DNA of 64,000 nt from an uncultured Chitinophagaceae bacterium (GCA_937873715.1 CALMYJ010000011.1:1-64000); one strand, 5' to 3'; shown: positions 9,057-17,864, numbered from the stretch's first letter. Translations and numbers: made by a program. The notes: generated by a model not told the origin, from the sequence alone.

Positions 9057-9164
9057 GCAGCAGGGCTATTCCTTTATGGCTTGATGCACTGGCATTGATT
9101 ATACTGCTACCGATATACAAAGTTTACCACTTATGCCAGCCTCATTTCATTAATTTTACCGGGT

Positions 9165-10061
9165 ATGAAAATTTTAATCACCGGCAGTAATGGTCTGCTT
9201 GGGCAGCACCTGGTACATTTGCTGTTGCAGCATACCAGTTACCAGGTTATTGCTACCGGAAAAGGGCCTGCCCGTTTTTCTTTTGCCGCATCGGCTGCAC
9301 TTTACCAGTATGTGGAACTGGATATTACAGATGCAGTGGCTGTACACAGGGTGATACAACAATATACGCCCAACATTATCATACATGCTGCAGCCATGAC
9401 GCAGCCCGATCCCTGCGAACTGCACCCTGTGCAATGCTGGAATATAAATGTAACGGCTACCCGTTTTTTAATTAGTGCTGCCACTGCGGCAAAAGCTTAC
9501 TTTATTTATGTTTCCACCGATTTTGTTTTTAGTGGTGAGGCCGGGCCTTATAAAGAGGAGGATGCCACAGGCCCGGTAAATTATTATGGCAGCAGCAAGC
9601 TGGCCGCCGAAAAAGCCGTGATGGAAAGTGATTTGCATTGGGCGGTTGTTCGAACGGTACTGGTATATGGTAATATACTGGCAGGCAACCGCAGCAATAT
9701 CATTACCTGGGTAAAAGAAAATCTTGAAAATAACCGACCTATAAAAGTGGTGAACGACCAGTGGCGCACCCCCACTTACGTTAAAGACCTGGCAAAAGGG
9801 ATTTTACTGCTATTCCAAAAAAAAGCTGCCGGTATATACCATATTTCGGGTGGGGAACTCATGCGGCCTTACGATATGGCAGTGGCGGTTGCTGATTATT
9901 TACAGCTCGATAAAACCCTCATGACCGAGGTAAATGCCTCTACTTTTACCCAGCCTGCCATGAGGCCATTGAAAACCGGATTTATTATTGATAAAGCTGT
10001 ATCCAAACTTGGCTACCAGCCCACCAGCTTTACAACTGCATTAAAAGATATGCTGGGTTGA
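9165..10061 (+). CDS. NAD(P)-dependent epimerase/reductase, RmlD-like
   Basis: A 298-aa extended SDR enzyme resembling dTDP-4-dehydrorhamnose reductase. The Rossmann motif is GSNGLLGQH (residues 7-15), the catalytic pair is in YYGSSKLAAE (Tyr-x-x-x-Lys), and STDFVFSGEAGPYKEED is typical of RmlD-like proteins. No other rhamnose-pathway genes are nearby, so a role in nucleotide-sugar metabolism is a family-based guess. The C-terminus ends 2 bases before the convergent RDD gene. An ATTAATTTTACC element 8-19 bases upstream of the ATG resembles motifs upstream of other genes here. Confidence 0.88.
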   Translation: MKILITGSNGLLGQHLVHLLLQHTSYQVIATGKGPARFSFAASAALYQYVELDITDAVAVHRVIQQYTPNIIIHAAAMTQPDPCELHPVQCWNINVTATRFLISAATAAKAYFIYVSTDFVFSGEAGPYKEEDATGPVNYYGSSKLAAEKAVMESDLHWAVVRTVLVYGNILAGNRSNIITWVKENLENNRPIKVVNDQWRTPTYVKDLAKGILLLFQKKAAGIYHISGGELMRPYDMAVAVADYLQLDKTLMTEVNASTFTQPAMRPLKTGFIIDKAVSKLGYQPTSFTTALKDMLG

Positions 10062-10063
10062 AA

Positions 10064-10858
10064 CTATTTTTTTATAATGTTGCTTTCGGTAGTGGAGAGG
10101 TAGTTGTAATCTTCCATGATTTTTTCAAGAAACTCCATAGCATACATATCGCTGGATACCTGCAGCACTTCCTGCACTTTAAAAGCCACCCGGTTACACA
10201 TCTCGTAGCGTTTATGCTTTTGCGCCTGTATCAACACGTTTTTTATGGTATTGATATCCCTGTCGCTCAGGCGCATCACTTCGGGGAAAGTTACTTTATA
10301 GTTGGGTTGTGATATATTGATGAAGATGGTATCCTCAACCGTTAGTTGCGATTTGGTGTTTACCACCACGGTGCCGGCGGCTATATCACCAAGGCGTTGA
10401 TTTTTGGGTGAAATAGCCATGACGATTACCGAGGTAAGGCCGCCGAAAAACAATACAAGTATACCGGTGCCGGCACCGCCCCAAAAAAGAAAGAATACAA
10501 TAAAGCCCCATTCGTAAAAGCGCAGGAACCACCGCAGCAGGTATTGGCCAAGGGCAGGCTCGGCCCCATCCAGGCTGATTACTTTTACCTGCATTACTTT
10601 TTTACCAATCGTTTGCCCATTTAGCAAAAGTTCGCACAGGAAGGTGTAAAGCAGGGTGGGGATAAAGAGTACCAGGAGCACCAGGCCTATTGCATCGCCA
10701 CTGGCCTTAAAGCCGCCAAACAGCAGGTACAGCATACTCAGCAGGTACAGGATGATGAGGATAAAATCGATGCAATAAGCCAGCAGCCTTTTGGTAAAAG
10801 GCGCCAGTTCAAACTCTATATCAATATTAAATGGTGTGGCTATTTGTATTACAGGCAT
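10064..10858 (-). CDS. RDD-family membrane protein
   Basis: A 264-aa inner-membrane protein. The RDD signature appears as FTKRLLAYCIDFILI (about residues 21-35) plus the conserved GQTIGKKVMQVKVI segment (about 85-98) and NQRLGDIAAGTVVV. There are four hydrophobic segments, then a soluble C-terminal region of about 90 residues. RDD proteins have been linked to ion transport in a few bacteria, but the role here is unknown. It is divergent from SpoIIM with 105 bases between, and RDD genes often sit beside SpoIIM/MoxR/DUF58 operons, so it is probably part of the same functional unit. Confidence 0.88.
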   Translation of the reverse strand: MPVIQIATPFNIDIEFELAPFTKRLLAYCIDFILIILYLLSMLYLLFGGFKASGDAIGLVLLVLFIPTLLYTFLCELLLNGQTIGKKVMQVKVISLDGAEPALGQYLLRWFLRFYEWGFIVFFLFWGGAGTGILVLFFGGLTSVIVMAISPKNQRLGDIAAGTVVVNTKSQLTVEDTIFINISQPNYKVTFPEVMRLSDRDINTIKNVLIQAQKHKRYEMCNRVAFKVQEVLQVSSDMYAMEFLEKIMEDYNYLSTTESNIIKK

Positions 10859-10963
10859 CTTGCAAATAAGAATTAATACAATTATACCGGTAAATTATTA
10901 AAATCAGGACAACCTTTTTGTGCAGGCTGTAAGCAGCAAGTATTTTATCCTTATTTTTATCTC

Positions 10964-11953
10964 ATGCGTGAAGGAATGTTCATCAAAAAAAATGTGGACA
11001 AATGGAACCGCTACCAGCAACAAAAAACAGACGACCCTGATGAAACGGCCGAACGTTTTATAACCCTGGTAGATGACCTGTCGTATGCCAAAACCTTTTA
11101 TCCCCACAGCCGTGTTACCCGTTGGATAAATGGCATTGCCGCATCGGTGTACCAGGAAGTATATAAAACCAGGAAAGAAAAATACAGCAGGATATTTAGC
11201 TTTTGGCATACCGAACTGCCACTGTTGTTTAAAAAACACCACCGCATTTTAGGCATCACTTTTTTGGTGTTCATACTTTTTGTGTCAATTGGTGTGCTGG
11301 GTGCAGCAAAAGATGAAACCTTTATCCGTGCCGTGCTGGGTAACGGTTATGTAGATATGACGGAGGATAATATCGCAAAAGGTGACCCCTTTGGTGTGTA
11401 CCGGGATGATAACCCCTTTACCATGTTTGTACAAATAGCCCTCAATAATATTTTTGTGGCTTTCCTTGCTTGTGCCGGCGGGCTGCTCATTGGCCTGGGT
11501 ACACTGTACCTGATGTGGCAAAACGGGCTGATGCTCGGCTGTTTCCAATATATGTTTTTTGCCAAAGGGCTGGGCTTTAAATCCATCATGGTAATATGGA
11601 TACATGGCACACTGGAGATACTCGCCATCGTTATATCTGCCACAGCCGGTATGATTATCGCCAACGGCCTGCTTTTTCCGGGTACTTACAGCCGGTTGGT
11701 TTCTTTTAAACGTGGCGTAAAAGATGCCCTTAAAGTAATGCTGGTATTGGTGCCGGTATTTATTCTGGCAGCATTTTTAGAAAGCTATGTTACGCACCTG
11801 ATGAGTAATACCTATGGCAAAGCCCCTGATGCAGGCCTGCCTGTTTGGGCAGGTGCAGGCATACTGCTATTGTCGTTTGCATTTATAGCCTGGTATTTTA
11901 TTATTCATCCCATAAGGCTGCACCGTAAGCTTGGTTTCAATAAAAATATTTGA
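10964..11953 (+). CDS. SpoIIM-family (stage II sporulation protein M-like) membrane protein
   Basis: A 329-aa membrane protein. A soluble N-terminal region of about 95 residues precedes five or six transmembrane segments, with conserved FVQIALNNIFVAFLACAGG and WIHGTLEILAIVISATAG stretches typical of the SpoIIM family. This organism shows no sign of sporulation; in non-sporulators these proteins are usually encoded with MoxR/DUF58 genes. It is the first gene of a five-gene operon and the next gene starts 3 bases after its stop. ATG 10964 is used; an alternative ATG lies 12 bases later. Confidence 0.9.
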   Translation: MREGMFIKKNVDKWNRYQQQKTDDPDETAERFITLVDDLSYAKTFYPHSRVTRWINGIAASVYQEVYKTRKEKYSRIFSFWHTELPLLFKKHHRILGITFLVFILFVSIGVLGAAKDETFIRAVLGNGYVDMTEDNIAKGDPFGVYRDDNPFTMFVQIALNNIFVAFLACAGGLLIGLGTLYLMWQNGLMLGCFQYMFFAKGLGFKSIMVIWIHGTLEILAIVISATAGMIIANGLLFPGTYSRLVSFKRGVKDALKVMLVLVPVFILAAFLESYVTHLMSNTYGKAPDAGLPVWAGAGILLLSFAFIAWYFIIHPIRLHRKLGFNKNI

Positions 11954-11956
11954 TGC

Positions 11957-12772
11957 ATGAAAAATAGTGCTGCTGTGTTTTTTGCCCTGTGCCTGCTGTG
12001 CAGCAGTACAGGCAGTATTGCACAAAGCAGTAAAGAGTACCTGTATGTAGATAGCAGTATCCTGTATGATAATGAAGTAAAGGTAGAAGCGCCTGCAGAA
12101 GATTTTGCCATAGAAGAAGCGGTTGAAATTGTGGCACCGGATACAGTGTTAATACACAATGAGATTTTTATTTCTGCCGATTCTGCTGAAGCAGTTAAAC
12201 AGCACAAAGATTTTGCTTATGCACAGCATTTAGACAGTCTCCTGAAAAAACTTAAAACAGGGCAGGTAGATAAAGCAGACACTACCGGGAAAAATGTTTC
12301 GTGGCTGGGGCGTTTATTTGCTGCAAAAGCCACCAGGTATTTCTTCTGGGCACTTGGTGCTGCATTTGTATTGTTCATACTCTACCGGCTCTTTTTTGCC
12401 GATGGTTTTTTTAGGGGTACGGCTACCAGCATGGACAGGTATAATCCTGCAGACGAAACTATGCATGAACATGCCGACTTTACGGCGCTGGCCAATGGGG
12501 CTGTTGCAGCCAAAAACTACAGGCTGGCTACACGGTACCTGTACCTCAGGCTGCTGCAATCCTTAACCAGTGCAGGCGCAATTGTGTATGCAGCAGATAA
12601 AACCAACAGGGAATATTATTACGAGCTGCAGGGCAAACCCTTCCAGCAGCAATTTGCCCGGCTAACCGAAAGTTACGAGTACCTGTGGTACGGGGGCTTT
12701 GAAGCCGATAAGCAGTTGTTTGAGCAAATACAGGCCAGTTTTACAGCATTCAACAAGCAGTTTAAAATTTGA
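11957..12772 (+). CDS. DUF4129-domain membrane protein
   Basis: A 271-aa protein with an N-terminal signal peptide (MKNSAAVFFALCLLCSSTGS, cleavage near SIAQ-S), a periplasmic region of about 100 residues, one transmembrane helix (about 129-149, FFWALGAAFVLFILYRLFF) and a C-terminal cytoplasmic DUF4129-like helical domain (about 175-265, including LATRYLYLRLLQ and YLWYGGF). Such proteins are regular members of MoxR/DUF58 operons. Its stop codon overlaps the start of the next gene (TTGA), indicating coupling. The function is not established. Confidence 0.82.
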   Translation: MKNSAAVFFALCLLCSSTGSIAQSSKEYLYVDSSILYDNEVKVEAPAEDFAIEEAVEIVAPDTVLIHNEIFISADSAEAVKQHKDFAYAQHLDSLLKKLKTGQVDKADTTGKNVSWLGRLFAAKATRYFFWALGAAFVLFILYRLFFADGFFRGTATSMDRYNPADETMHEHADFTALANGAVAAKNYRLATRYLYLRLLQSLTSAGAIVYAADKTNREYYYELQGKPFQQQFARLTESYEYLWYGGFEADKQLFEQIQASFTAFNKQFKI

Positions 12773-13971
12773 GTAAGAAGCATACATATTACTGGCTGCT
12801 CCCGTTGGTGATGGCGTTTTTTTCCTGTACAAAAAAAACGGAACTGTCGCTTGAAGAAACTTTTTCTTATAAAGATAAAAAGCCCTTTGGCACCTGGGTG
12901 CTGCACCATCACCTGGGCCAGTTGTTTCACAAAAGCAGTATAGAGCCGCAAACACAAAAGTTTAACAGTGTTTATGAAGCAATAGAAGATACGGCTTCCC
13001 TGTATGTATGTGTAAGTAAAAACTATTATGCCGGCAGAAAAGATATTGATGCATTACTCAATTTTATGTATGATGGGAACGATGTGTTCATTAGCGCAGA
13101 AAATATCGACAGGCATTTGCTGGATACACTTGGCATAACGCTCCGGGGTTCGGGGCTTTATCCCGAAGTGGATTTTAAATCCTTTACGAATACTGCAGTG
13201 CGCCTGCAGCCAGAGCGCTTTGATGCCAGGAAGGCATTTATATATTACTACGAGCCATTTAACAATTACTTTGCCCGGTTCGATAGCAGTACTACCCGGG
13301 TGCTGGGCACAAATGATTATGGCAAACCTAATTTCCTGGTGCTTTTTTGGGGAAAAAGCCGCTTGTACCTGCATTGTGAGCCGAGGGCACTGGGTAATTA
13401 TTTTTTACTGCAGCAAAAAAATTATACCTACCCCCAGCATCTTTTTTCTTATGTATCCAAAACGCCCGAACGCATATTATGGGATGATTACTACAATAAG
13501 CGCCACTACCCGGTAAATGACGACAATAGCTCAGGTCTTGCAGTACTTTTTAAATACCCGGCACTGGCTAATGCATTTTGGTTATTGCTGTTGCTGGTAG
13601 TATTGTATGTACTGTTTGAAGGTAAACGAAGGCAGCGCATAGTGCCGGTGATACCGCCAAATGAAAATACCACAGTGGCATTTACCGAAACAGTGAGCCG
13701 CTTATACCTGCAAAAAAATAACAACAGGAATATTGCGGATAAAATCATCCTGTATTTTTTGGAGCATATCCGCAGCCGTTACTATTTAAACACAGGTAAC
13801 CTGGATGAAAATTTTACAGAACTGCTTAGCCGTAAATCGGGTGTTTCAAAAGAGGAAACCGAAAAAACAATGCGTATCATAGAAGCAGTACAGCAGGAAG
13901 CCTATGTAACCGATCACCAGTTGCTCATACTTAATCATCAAACAGAAAAATTTTATAAAAAACAAAGCTGA
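12769..13971 (+). CDS. DUF4350-domain lipoprotein with TTG start
   Basis: A 400-aa membrane-associated protein. Initiation at TTG 12769 is chosen because it gives a proper lipoprotein signal (MSKKHTYYWLLPLVMAFFS then C) and overlaps the previous stop codon; the first in-frame ATG would remove most of that signal. A DUF4350-like Rossmann or glutamine-amidotransferase-like domain covers about residues 35-215 (VFISAENIDRHLLDTLGI, YLHCEPRALGNYF). A transmembrane helix (about 265-281) and a helical C-terminal region follow. The stop overlaps the MoxR start (TGATG). It is part of the MoxR operon; function unknown. Confidence 0.82.
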   Translation: MSKKHTYYWLLPLVMAFFSCTKKTELSLEETFSYKDKKPFGTWVLHHHLGQLFHKSSIEPQTQKFNSVYEAIEDTASLYVCVSKNYYAGRKDIDALLNFMYDGNDVFISAENIDRHLLDTLGITLRGSGLYPEVDFKSFTNTAVRLQPERFDARKAFIYYYEPFNNYFARFDSSTTRVLGTNDYGKPNFLVLFWGKSRLYLHCEPRALGNYFLLQQKNYTYPQHLFSYVSKTPERILWDDYYNKRHYPVNDDNSSGLAVLFKYPALANAFWLLLLLVVLYVLFEGKRRQRIVPVIPPNENTTVAFTETVSRLYLQKNNNRNIADKIILYFLEHIRSRYYLNTGNLDENFTELLSRKSGVSKEETEKTMRIIEAVQQEAYVTDHQLLILNHQTEKFYKKQS

Positions 13972-14948
13972 TGGAAGAAAATATTTTTGAACAACGCACC
14001 GATTTAACCGCACTGCGAAACAGTGTACAGCTTATACGCCACGAAATAGGTAAAGTAATAGTGGGCCAGCAGCAGATGCTGGACCTGCTGATGATTGGCC
14101 TGCTTAGTGACGGGCATATATTAATTGAAGGTGTGCCCGGTGTGGCAAAAACCCTTACCGCCAAACTGCTGGCTAAAGTGGTGGATGTGGATTTTTCCAG
14201 GATACAGTTTACCCCCGACCTGATGCCCAGTGATGTAATGGGTACATCGGTATTTAACCCACGGGAGGGTAGTTTTAATTTTAAAGCCGGGCCGGTGTTC
14301 AGCAATATTGTACTGATTGATGAAATCAACCGGGCGCCTGCCAAAACACAATCTGCCCTGTTTGAAGTAATGGAAGAAAGGCAGGTAACCGTAGATGGTA
14401 TTACCCATGAAATGCGTTTCCCGTTTTTAATTGTAGCTACACAAAACCCGATAGAGCAGGAGGGTACTTACCGCCTTCCCGAAGCGCAACTCGATCGTTT
14501 TTTATTTAAAATAGAAGTGAAGTACCCATCGCTGCAGGAGGAAATTGATATACTGATGCGGCAGCAGGGCAGACCACAACAAGAGTTGCTGGAGGGTATC
14601 AGTAAAGTGCTTGCACCTGCTGAATTGCGGCAATACCGCAACCTGATGCAGGCAATTGTGGTTGAGCAAAAATTACTGGGGTACATTGCTGCTATTGTAA
14701 ACGAAACCAGGAATAATGCGGCATTGTACCTTGGTGCATCGCCAAGGGCATCCTTATCTATCCTGCGTGCCGCCAAAGCCAATGCTGCCATCAAGGGCAG
14801 GGATTTTGTAATACCAGATGACATAAAAGAAATGGTAACGCCTGTACTGCGCCATCGTATTGTGCTTACACCCGAAAAAGAAATGGAAGGCGTAACGCCG
14901 GATGAATTGATAGAAACTATTTTAAGGGAAGTGGAAGTGCCGCGGTAA
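13971..14948 (+). CDS. MoxR-family AAA+ ATPase
   Basis: A 325-aa cytosolic AAA+ ATPase, a chaperone-like class that works with VWA/DUF58 partners in envelope processes. Walker A is GVPGVAKT (54-61), Walker B VLIDEIN with D117 and E118, sensor 1 VATQNP, and a C-terminal lid with SPRASLSILRAAKA. Length and motifs are typical. Translation is coupled to the preceding DUF4350 gene by a TGATG overlap, and the DUF58 gene begins 38 bases downstream. This gene identifies the operon as a MoxR/DUF58 system. Confidence 0.95.
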   Translation: MEENIFEQRTDLTALRNSVQLIRHEIGKVIVGQQQMLDLLMIGLLSDGHILIEGVPGVAKTLTAKLLAKVVDVDFSRIQFTPDLMPSDVMGTSVFNPREGSFNFKAGPVFSNIVLIDEINRAPAKTQSALFEVMEERQVTVDGITHEMRFPFLIVATQNPIEQEGTYRLPEAQLDRFLFKIEVKYPSLQEEIDILMRQQGRPQQELLEGISKVLAPAELRQYRNLMQAIVVEQKLLGYIAAIVNETRNNAALYLGASPRASLSILRAAKANAAIKGRDFVIPDDIKEMVTPVLRHRIVLTPEKEMEGVTPDELIETILREVEVPR

Positions 14949-14986
14949 ACTGTTTTAACGTTCCTCTTCATTATCGGTATCACAAT

Positions 14987-16330
14987 ATGGTGTTTGTAAA
15001 AAAATATATAGGTCATCTTTTTTTTAGTAACCGGTTTTATGCAGCGCTGGGTGGGGTAATCGTATTGTATGTGCTGGCCTTTTTTGTGCCCCCGGTATTA
15101 TTTATACCACAGGTAGCCGGTTACAGCCTGCTGCTGCTGAGCCTGGCTGATTATATCTTTTTGTTTATACTGGGTAAGCCGCCTGCTGCAAAAAGAATAA
15201 TGGCTGAGCGCTTTAGCAATGGAGATGATAATAAAGTACAATTGCAGGTTGCCAATATGATGCCATTTGCCATAGTGATGGAGATTATAGATGAATTGCC
15301 GGTGCAGTTTCAGCAGCGCAACTGGAGGCTGAAGGAGCGGTTTAAAGGCAGGGAACAAAAAATACTCAGCTATACACTGAGGCCGTCCCAAAGGGGTGTG
15401 TACGATTTTGGAAGTGTACTGCTATACACCAAAACAAGCCTGGGGCTGGTGGTACGCCGTCATCCGCAGGAAACCGGGATGGCAGTACAGGTTTATCCTT
15501 CGTATATGCAGGTACGTAAGTATGCGCTGCTGTCGCAGGCAACTGTACAAAACGAAACGGGTACCAGGCGCATGCGCAGGATTGGCCATAGTATGGAGTT
15601 TGAACAAATTAAAGAATATGTGCTGGGTGATGATATACGCACCATTAACTGGAAGGCAACGGCTCGTAAGGCATCGCTGATGGTGAACAATTATACCGAC
15701 GAAAGAAGCCAGCAGGTGTATTGTATTATTGATAAAGGCAGGCTGATGAAAATGCCTTTTAACCAGCTTAGCCTGCTGGATTATGCCATTAACAGTACAC
15801 TGGTGTTATCCAGTGTATGCCTCCAAAAGCAGGACAGGATAGGGCTGATTACTTTTGATCATAAAATGGGAGCCATGCTTGCTGCCGACCGCAAGCCAAT
15901 ACAAACTGCCAATATCCAGCAATTGCTGTACAACGAAGCAACAGCATTTTTAGAAAGCGATTACGAAATGTTGTATATGCAGGTACGCAGCCGGGTTAAA
16001 CAACGCAGCCTGATGGTACTCTTTACAAATTTTGAATCACTATCAGGCCTCAGGCGGCAGTTGCCCTACCTGCGATCGATAGCCAAACACCATTTGTTGC
16101 TGGTAGTTTTTTTTGAAAATACCGGGCTTGCCGAACTGGCTGCATTGCCCGCCAATGATGTGGAACAGGTATACAGTAAAACCATTGCGGGGAAATTTAC
16201 TTACGAAAAAAAACTGATTGTAAAAGAACTGCAACAGCATGGGATACTTTCAATACTTACCCCACCGGAAAAATTAACCATTAATGCTGTAAATAAATAC
16301 CTGGAGCTAAAAGCGAGGCAGGCGGTATAG
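14987..16330 (+). CDS. DUF58-domain protein
   Basis: A 447-aa protein with two N-terminal transmembrane helices (about 16-36 and 41-60), a beta-rich region, and the DUF58 core near residues 200-240 (RRIGHSMEFEQIKEYVLGDD then IRTINWKATAR). A VWA-like C-terminal half (RSLMVLFTNFES) follows. DUF58 proteins are the regular partners of MoxR ATPases, possibly binding metal through the VWA fold. It is the last gene of the operon; after its stop there are 168 bases without a gene before SRP RNA. Confidence 0.92.
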   Translation: MVFVKKYIGHLFFSNRFYAALGGVIVLYVLAFFVPPVLFIPQVAGYSLLLLSLADYIFLFILGKPPAAKRIMAERFSNGDDNKVQLQVANMMPFAIVMEIIDELPVQFQQRNWRLKERFKGREQKILSYTLRPSQRGVYDFGSVLLYTKTSLGLVVRRHPQETGMAVQVYPSYMQVRKYALLSQATVQNETGTRRMRRIGHSMEFEQIKEYVLGDDIRTINWKATARKASLMVNNYTDERSQQVYCIIDKGRLMKMPFNQLSLLDYAINSTLVLSSVCLQKQDRIGLITFDHKMGAMLAADRKPIQTANIQQLLYNEATAFLESDYEMLYMQVRSRVKQRSLMVLFTNFESLSGLRRQLPYLRSIAKHHLLLVVFFENTGLAELAALPANDVEQVYSKTIAGKFTYEKKLIVKELQQHGILSILTPPEKLTINAVNKYLELKARQAV

Positions 16331-16467
16331 CAGGTGAATGATGGCTTCTGTAACCCGTTGGTGCAGCATCGGATTATTTAATCTTACAATACATTGGCAG
16401 GGGATGCAATTTTCTACACTTCGATGGGCTTATCACTAAAGTTTTTTTATGTTCTTTTTTTAAAGAA

Positions 16468-16495
16468 TTGTAATACCCAAATTATACTATATTTG
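16468..16495 (+). promoter_or_regulatory. Bacteroidota-type promoter of the SRP RNA gene
   Basis: TTG at 16468-16470, a 17-base spacer, and TATATTTG at 16488-16495, an exact match to the TAnnTTTG -7 consensus. Transcription starting 4-5 bases after the box would begin at about 16500, where the closing stem of the SRP RNA begins. Confidence 0.8.
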
Positions 16496-16498
16496 CGG

Positions 16499-16600
16499 CC
16501 GGCAAGTCTTATACGACCAGCTCCTGTTGAACTCCCCCAGGGTCGGAAGACAGCAAGGGTAGATGGTTGAGCGGTGCGATGTAAGTAACTTGCCGATTTT
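16499..16600 (+). ncRNA. ffs: Signal recognition particle small RNA (4.5S-type)
   Basis: RNA component of the signal recognition particle, which binds Ffh and guides membrane proteins to the translocon. The hallmark helix 8 is present: GGTCGGAAGACAGCAAGG with its GGAA tetraloop (GTC-GGAA-GAC) and the asymmetric loop. The ends close by a 7-bp stem, GGCAAGT (16501-16507) with ACTTGCC (16588-16594). A T-run follows at 16597-16604, consistent with termination. The length of roughly 100 nt fits the small bacterial form lacking an Alu domain. Exact ends are estimated from the stem and promoter. Confidence 0.93.
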
Positions 16601-16613
16601 TTTTGTCTGTATG

Positions 16614-16678
16614 TGGTTGTAGCGAAAAAAGATTATCTATAACCAAATTGTGCCCAACACAATAATCCCCGTTTTCGC
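16614..16678 (+). promoter_or_regulatory. Candidate structured leader upstream of the transaldolase gene
   Basis: Two competing RNA folds can be drawn. Fold A pairs TGGTTGTAG (16614-16622) with CTATAACCA (16637-16645). Fold B pairs GCGAAAA (16622-16628) with TTTTCGC (16672-16678) and GATTAT (16631-16636) with ATAATC (16662-16667), with a small inner ATTGTG/CACAAT hairpin that competes for the last bases. It lies 70 bases before the transaldolase ATG. No known riboswitch is recognised; the pairing was found by eye. Confidence 0.35.
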
Positions 16679-16748
16679 CATTCCCACTTCTTTATAAATT
16701 GAAAATAAACTCAACGCTATTTCCAAACATTAAAAATCATTAAAACAC

Positions 16749-17402
16749 ATGAAGTTTTTCATCGACACAGCAAACCTTGCACAAATTCAGGAAGCCAACG
16801 ATTTGGGCATACTGGATGGGGTAACCACCAACCCCTCACTGATGGCTAAAGAAGGCATAAAAGGTGAAGCAGCAGTAATGGCCCATTACAAAGCTATTTG
16901 CGAATTGGTAGATGGTGATATAAGTGCGGAAGTGGTGTCAACCGACTTTAAGGGTATGGTAGAAGAAGGTAAAAAACTGGCCGCAATCCATCCAAACATT
17001 GTTGTAAAAGTGCCGATGATTAAAGATGGGGTAAAGGCGTTGAAATGGTTTACCGAAAATGGTATTAAAACCAATTGCACACTGGTGTTTTCAGCCGGGC
17101 AGGCCATTCTTGCAGCAAAGGCCGGCGCTACCTATGTTTCTCCATTTATAGGCCGTATTGACGATAGTGGCTGGGATGGTATGGAACTGATACACCAGCT
17201 CAGGCAGGTTTATTCTGTACAGGGTTATAAAACGCAGATACTGGCAGCCTCTATCCGCAACCCCAATCATATCATCAAATGTGCCGAGGCTGGTGCCGAC
17301 GTGTGCACCTGCCCGTTAGAGCCAATCATGGGATTATTGAAACATCCCCTCACTGATATTGGCCTGGCTAAATTTTTGGAAGACGCTAAAAAATTTGCAT
17401 AA
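16749..17402 (+). CDS. fsa: Transaldolase / fructose-6-phosphate aldolase family protein
   Basis: A 217-aa cytosolic class I aldolase of the small transaldolase group (TalC/MipB/Fsa). The Schiff-base lysine is K87 in NIVVKVPM. Other motifs are FIDTANL, GVTTNPSLM (24-32), TLVFSAGQA and ILAASIRNP. The short length separates it from classical TalA/TalB, but whether it acts as transaldolase in the pentose phosphate pathway or as fructose-6-phosphate aldolase cannot be decided from sequence alone. It has its own spacer after SRP RNA with a possible structured leader, and a strong terminator downstream. Confidence 0.93.
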   Translation: MKFFIDTANLAQIQEANDLGILDGVTTNPSLMAKEGIKGEAAVMAHYKAICELVDGDISAEVVSTDFKGMVEEGKKLAAIHPNIVVKVPMIKDGVKALKWFTENGIKTNCTLVFSAGQAILAAKAGATYVSPFIGRIDDSGWDGMELIHQLRQVYSVQGYKTQILAASIRNPNHIIKCAEAGADVCTCPLEPIMGLLKHPLTDIGLAKFLEDAKKFA

Positions 17403-17421
17403 GCTTTTTTACAAATTATAC

Positions 17422-17456
17422 AACCGGCACCTGGATAAGCTTGTGCCGGTTTTTTA
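17422..17456 (+). terminator. Terminator after the transaldolase gene
   Basis: A perfect 9-bp stem, AACCGGCAC (17422-17430) with GTGCCGGTT (17443-17451), a 12-base loop and T-run to 17456. It overlaps the 3' end of the convergent ACT-domain gene by three bases. Confidence 0.85.
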
Positions 17457-17864
17457 TTGCCGGTGGCTAAACCCAAGCCCCTGGATGATTGCCATGCTTT
17501 GTGATAAATTCTTTTCCATTACCAGCACCAGGTCGTTAGAGAAGCTGGACATCAGTACAATATCAATACCGGCATCTGCCAATGCCCCGGTAATGGCGGC
17601 AATAAAGCCCACGCAGTAAAAAGGTTTGCCACAGCGGATGTTAATCAGCTTCCATCTTTCTTTATTTGAATCGTATTCATTAAGCAAGGGCAGGTTTTCT
17701 TCCAGGGTAACTATGGTTAATTCTGTAAGGTCGTTGATGATGGCTAAATGTTTTTCGGGATGTACCACCTGTTGTACACGGGCATATACATAGGCACCGT
17801 CTTCTACGGTAAACCAACTTGTATCAATAACTTCCTGTAATTTTTCGGAGATCAGTTGCATCAT
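17454..17864 (-). CDS. ACT-domain protein
   Basis: A 136-aa small cytosolic protein. ATG 17864 (or 17861, MQLISEKL) is preferred to an in-frame TTG at 17885. The C-terminal half looks like an ACT or CASTOR-type regulatory domain: GFIAAITGALADAGIDIVLMSSFSNDLVLV has the helix-then-strand pattern of ligand-binding ACT folds. The N-terminal half has a TIVTLEENLP element. Related stand-alone proteins are usually annotated as ACT-domain proteins that sense amino acids; the ligand is unknown. It faces the transaldolase gene tail to tail. Confidence 0.75.
   Translation of the reverse strand: MMQLISEKLQEVIDTSWFTVEDGAYVYARVQQVVHPEKHLAIINDLTELTIVTLEENLPLLNEYDSNKERWKLINIRCGKPFYCVGFIAAITGALADAGIDIVLMSSFSNDLVLVMEKNLSQSMAIIQGLGFSHRQ

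Noticed and set aside
16331..16467. Possible small gene between DUF58 and SRP RNA
   Set aside because: No open frame with signal or domain; nothing is visible apart from the SRP promoter at its end.
17450..17456. Use of the transaldolase terminator as a bidirectional terminator for the ACT-domain gene
   Set aside because: In the minus direction the hairpin is followed by GTATAATTTG rather than a T-run, so only plus-strand termination is supported.
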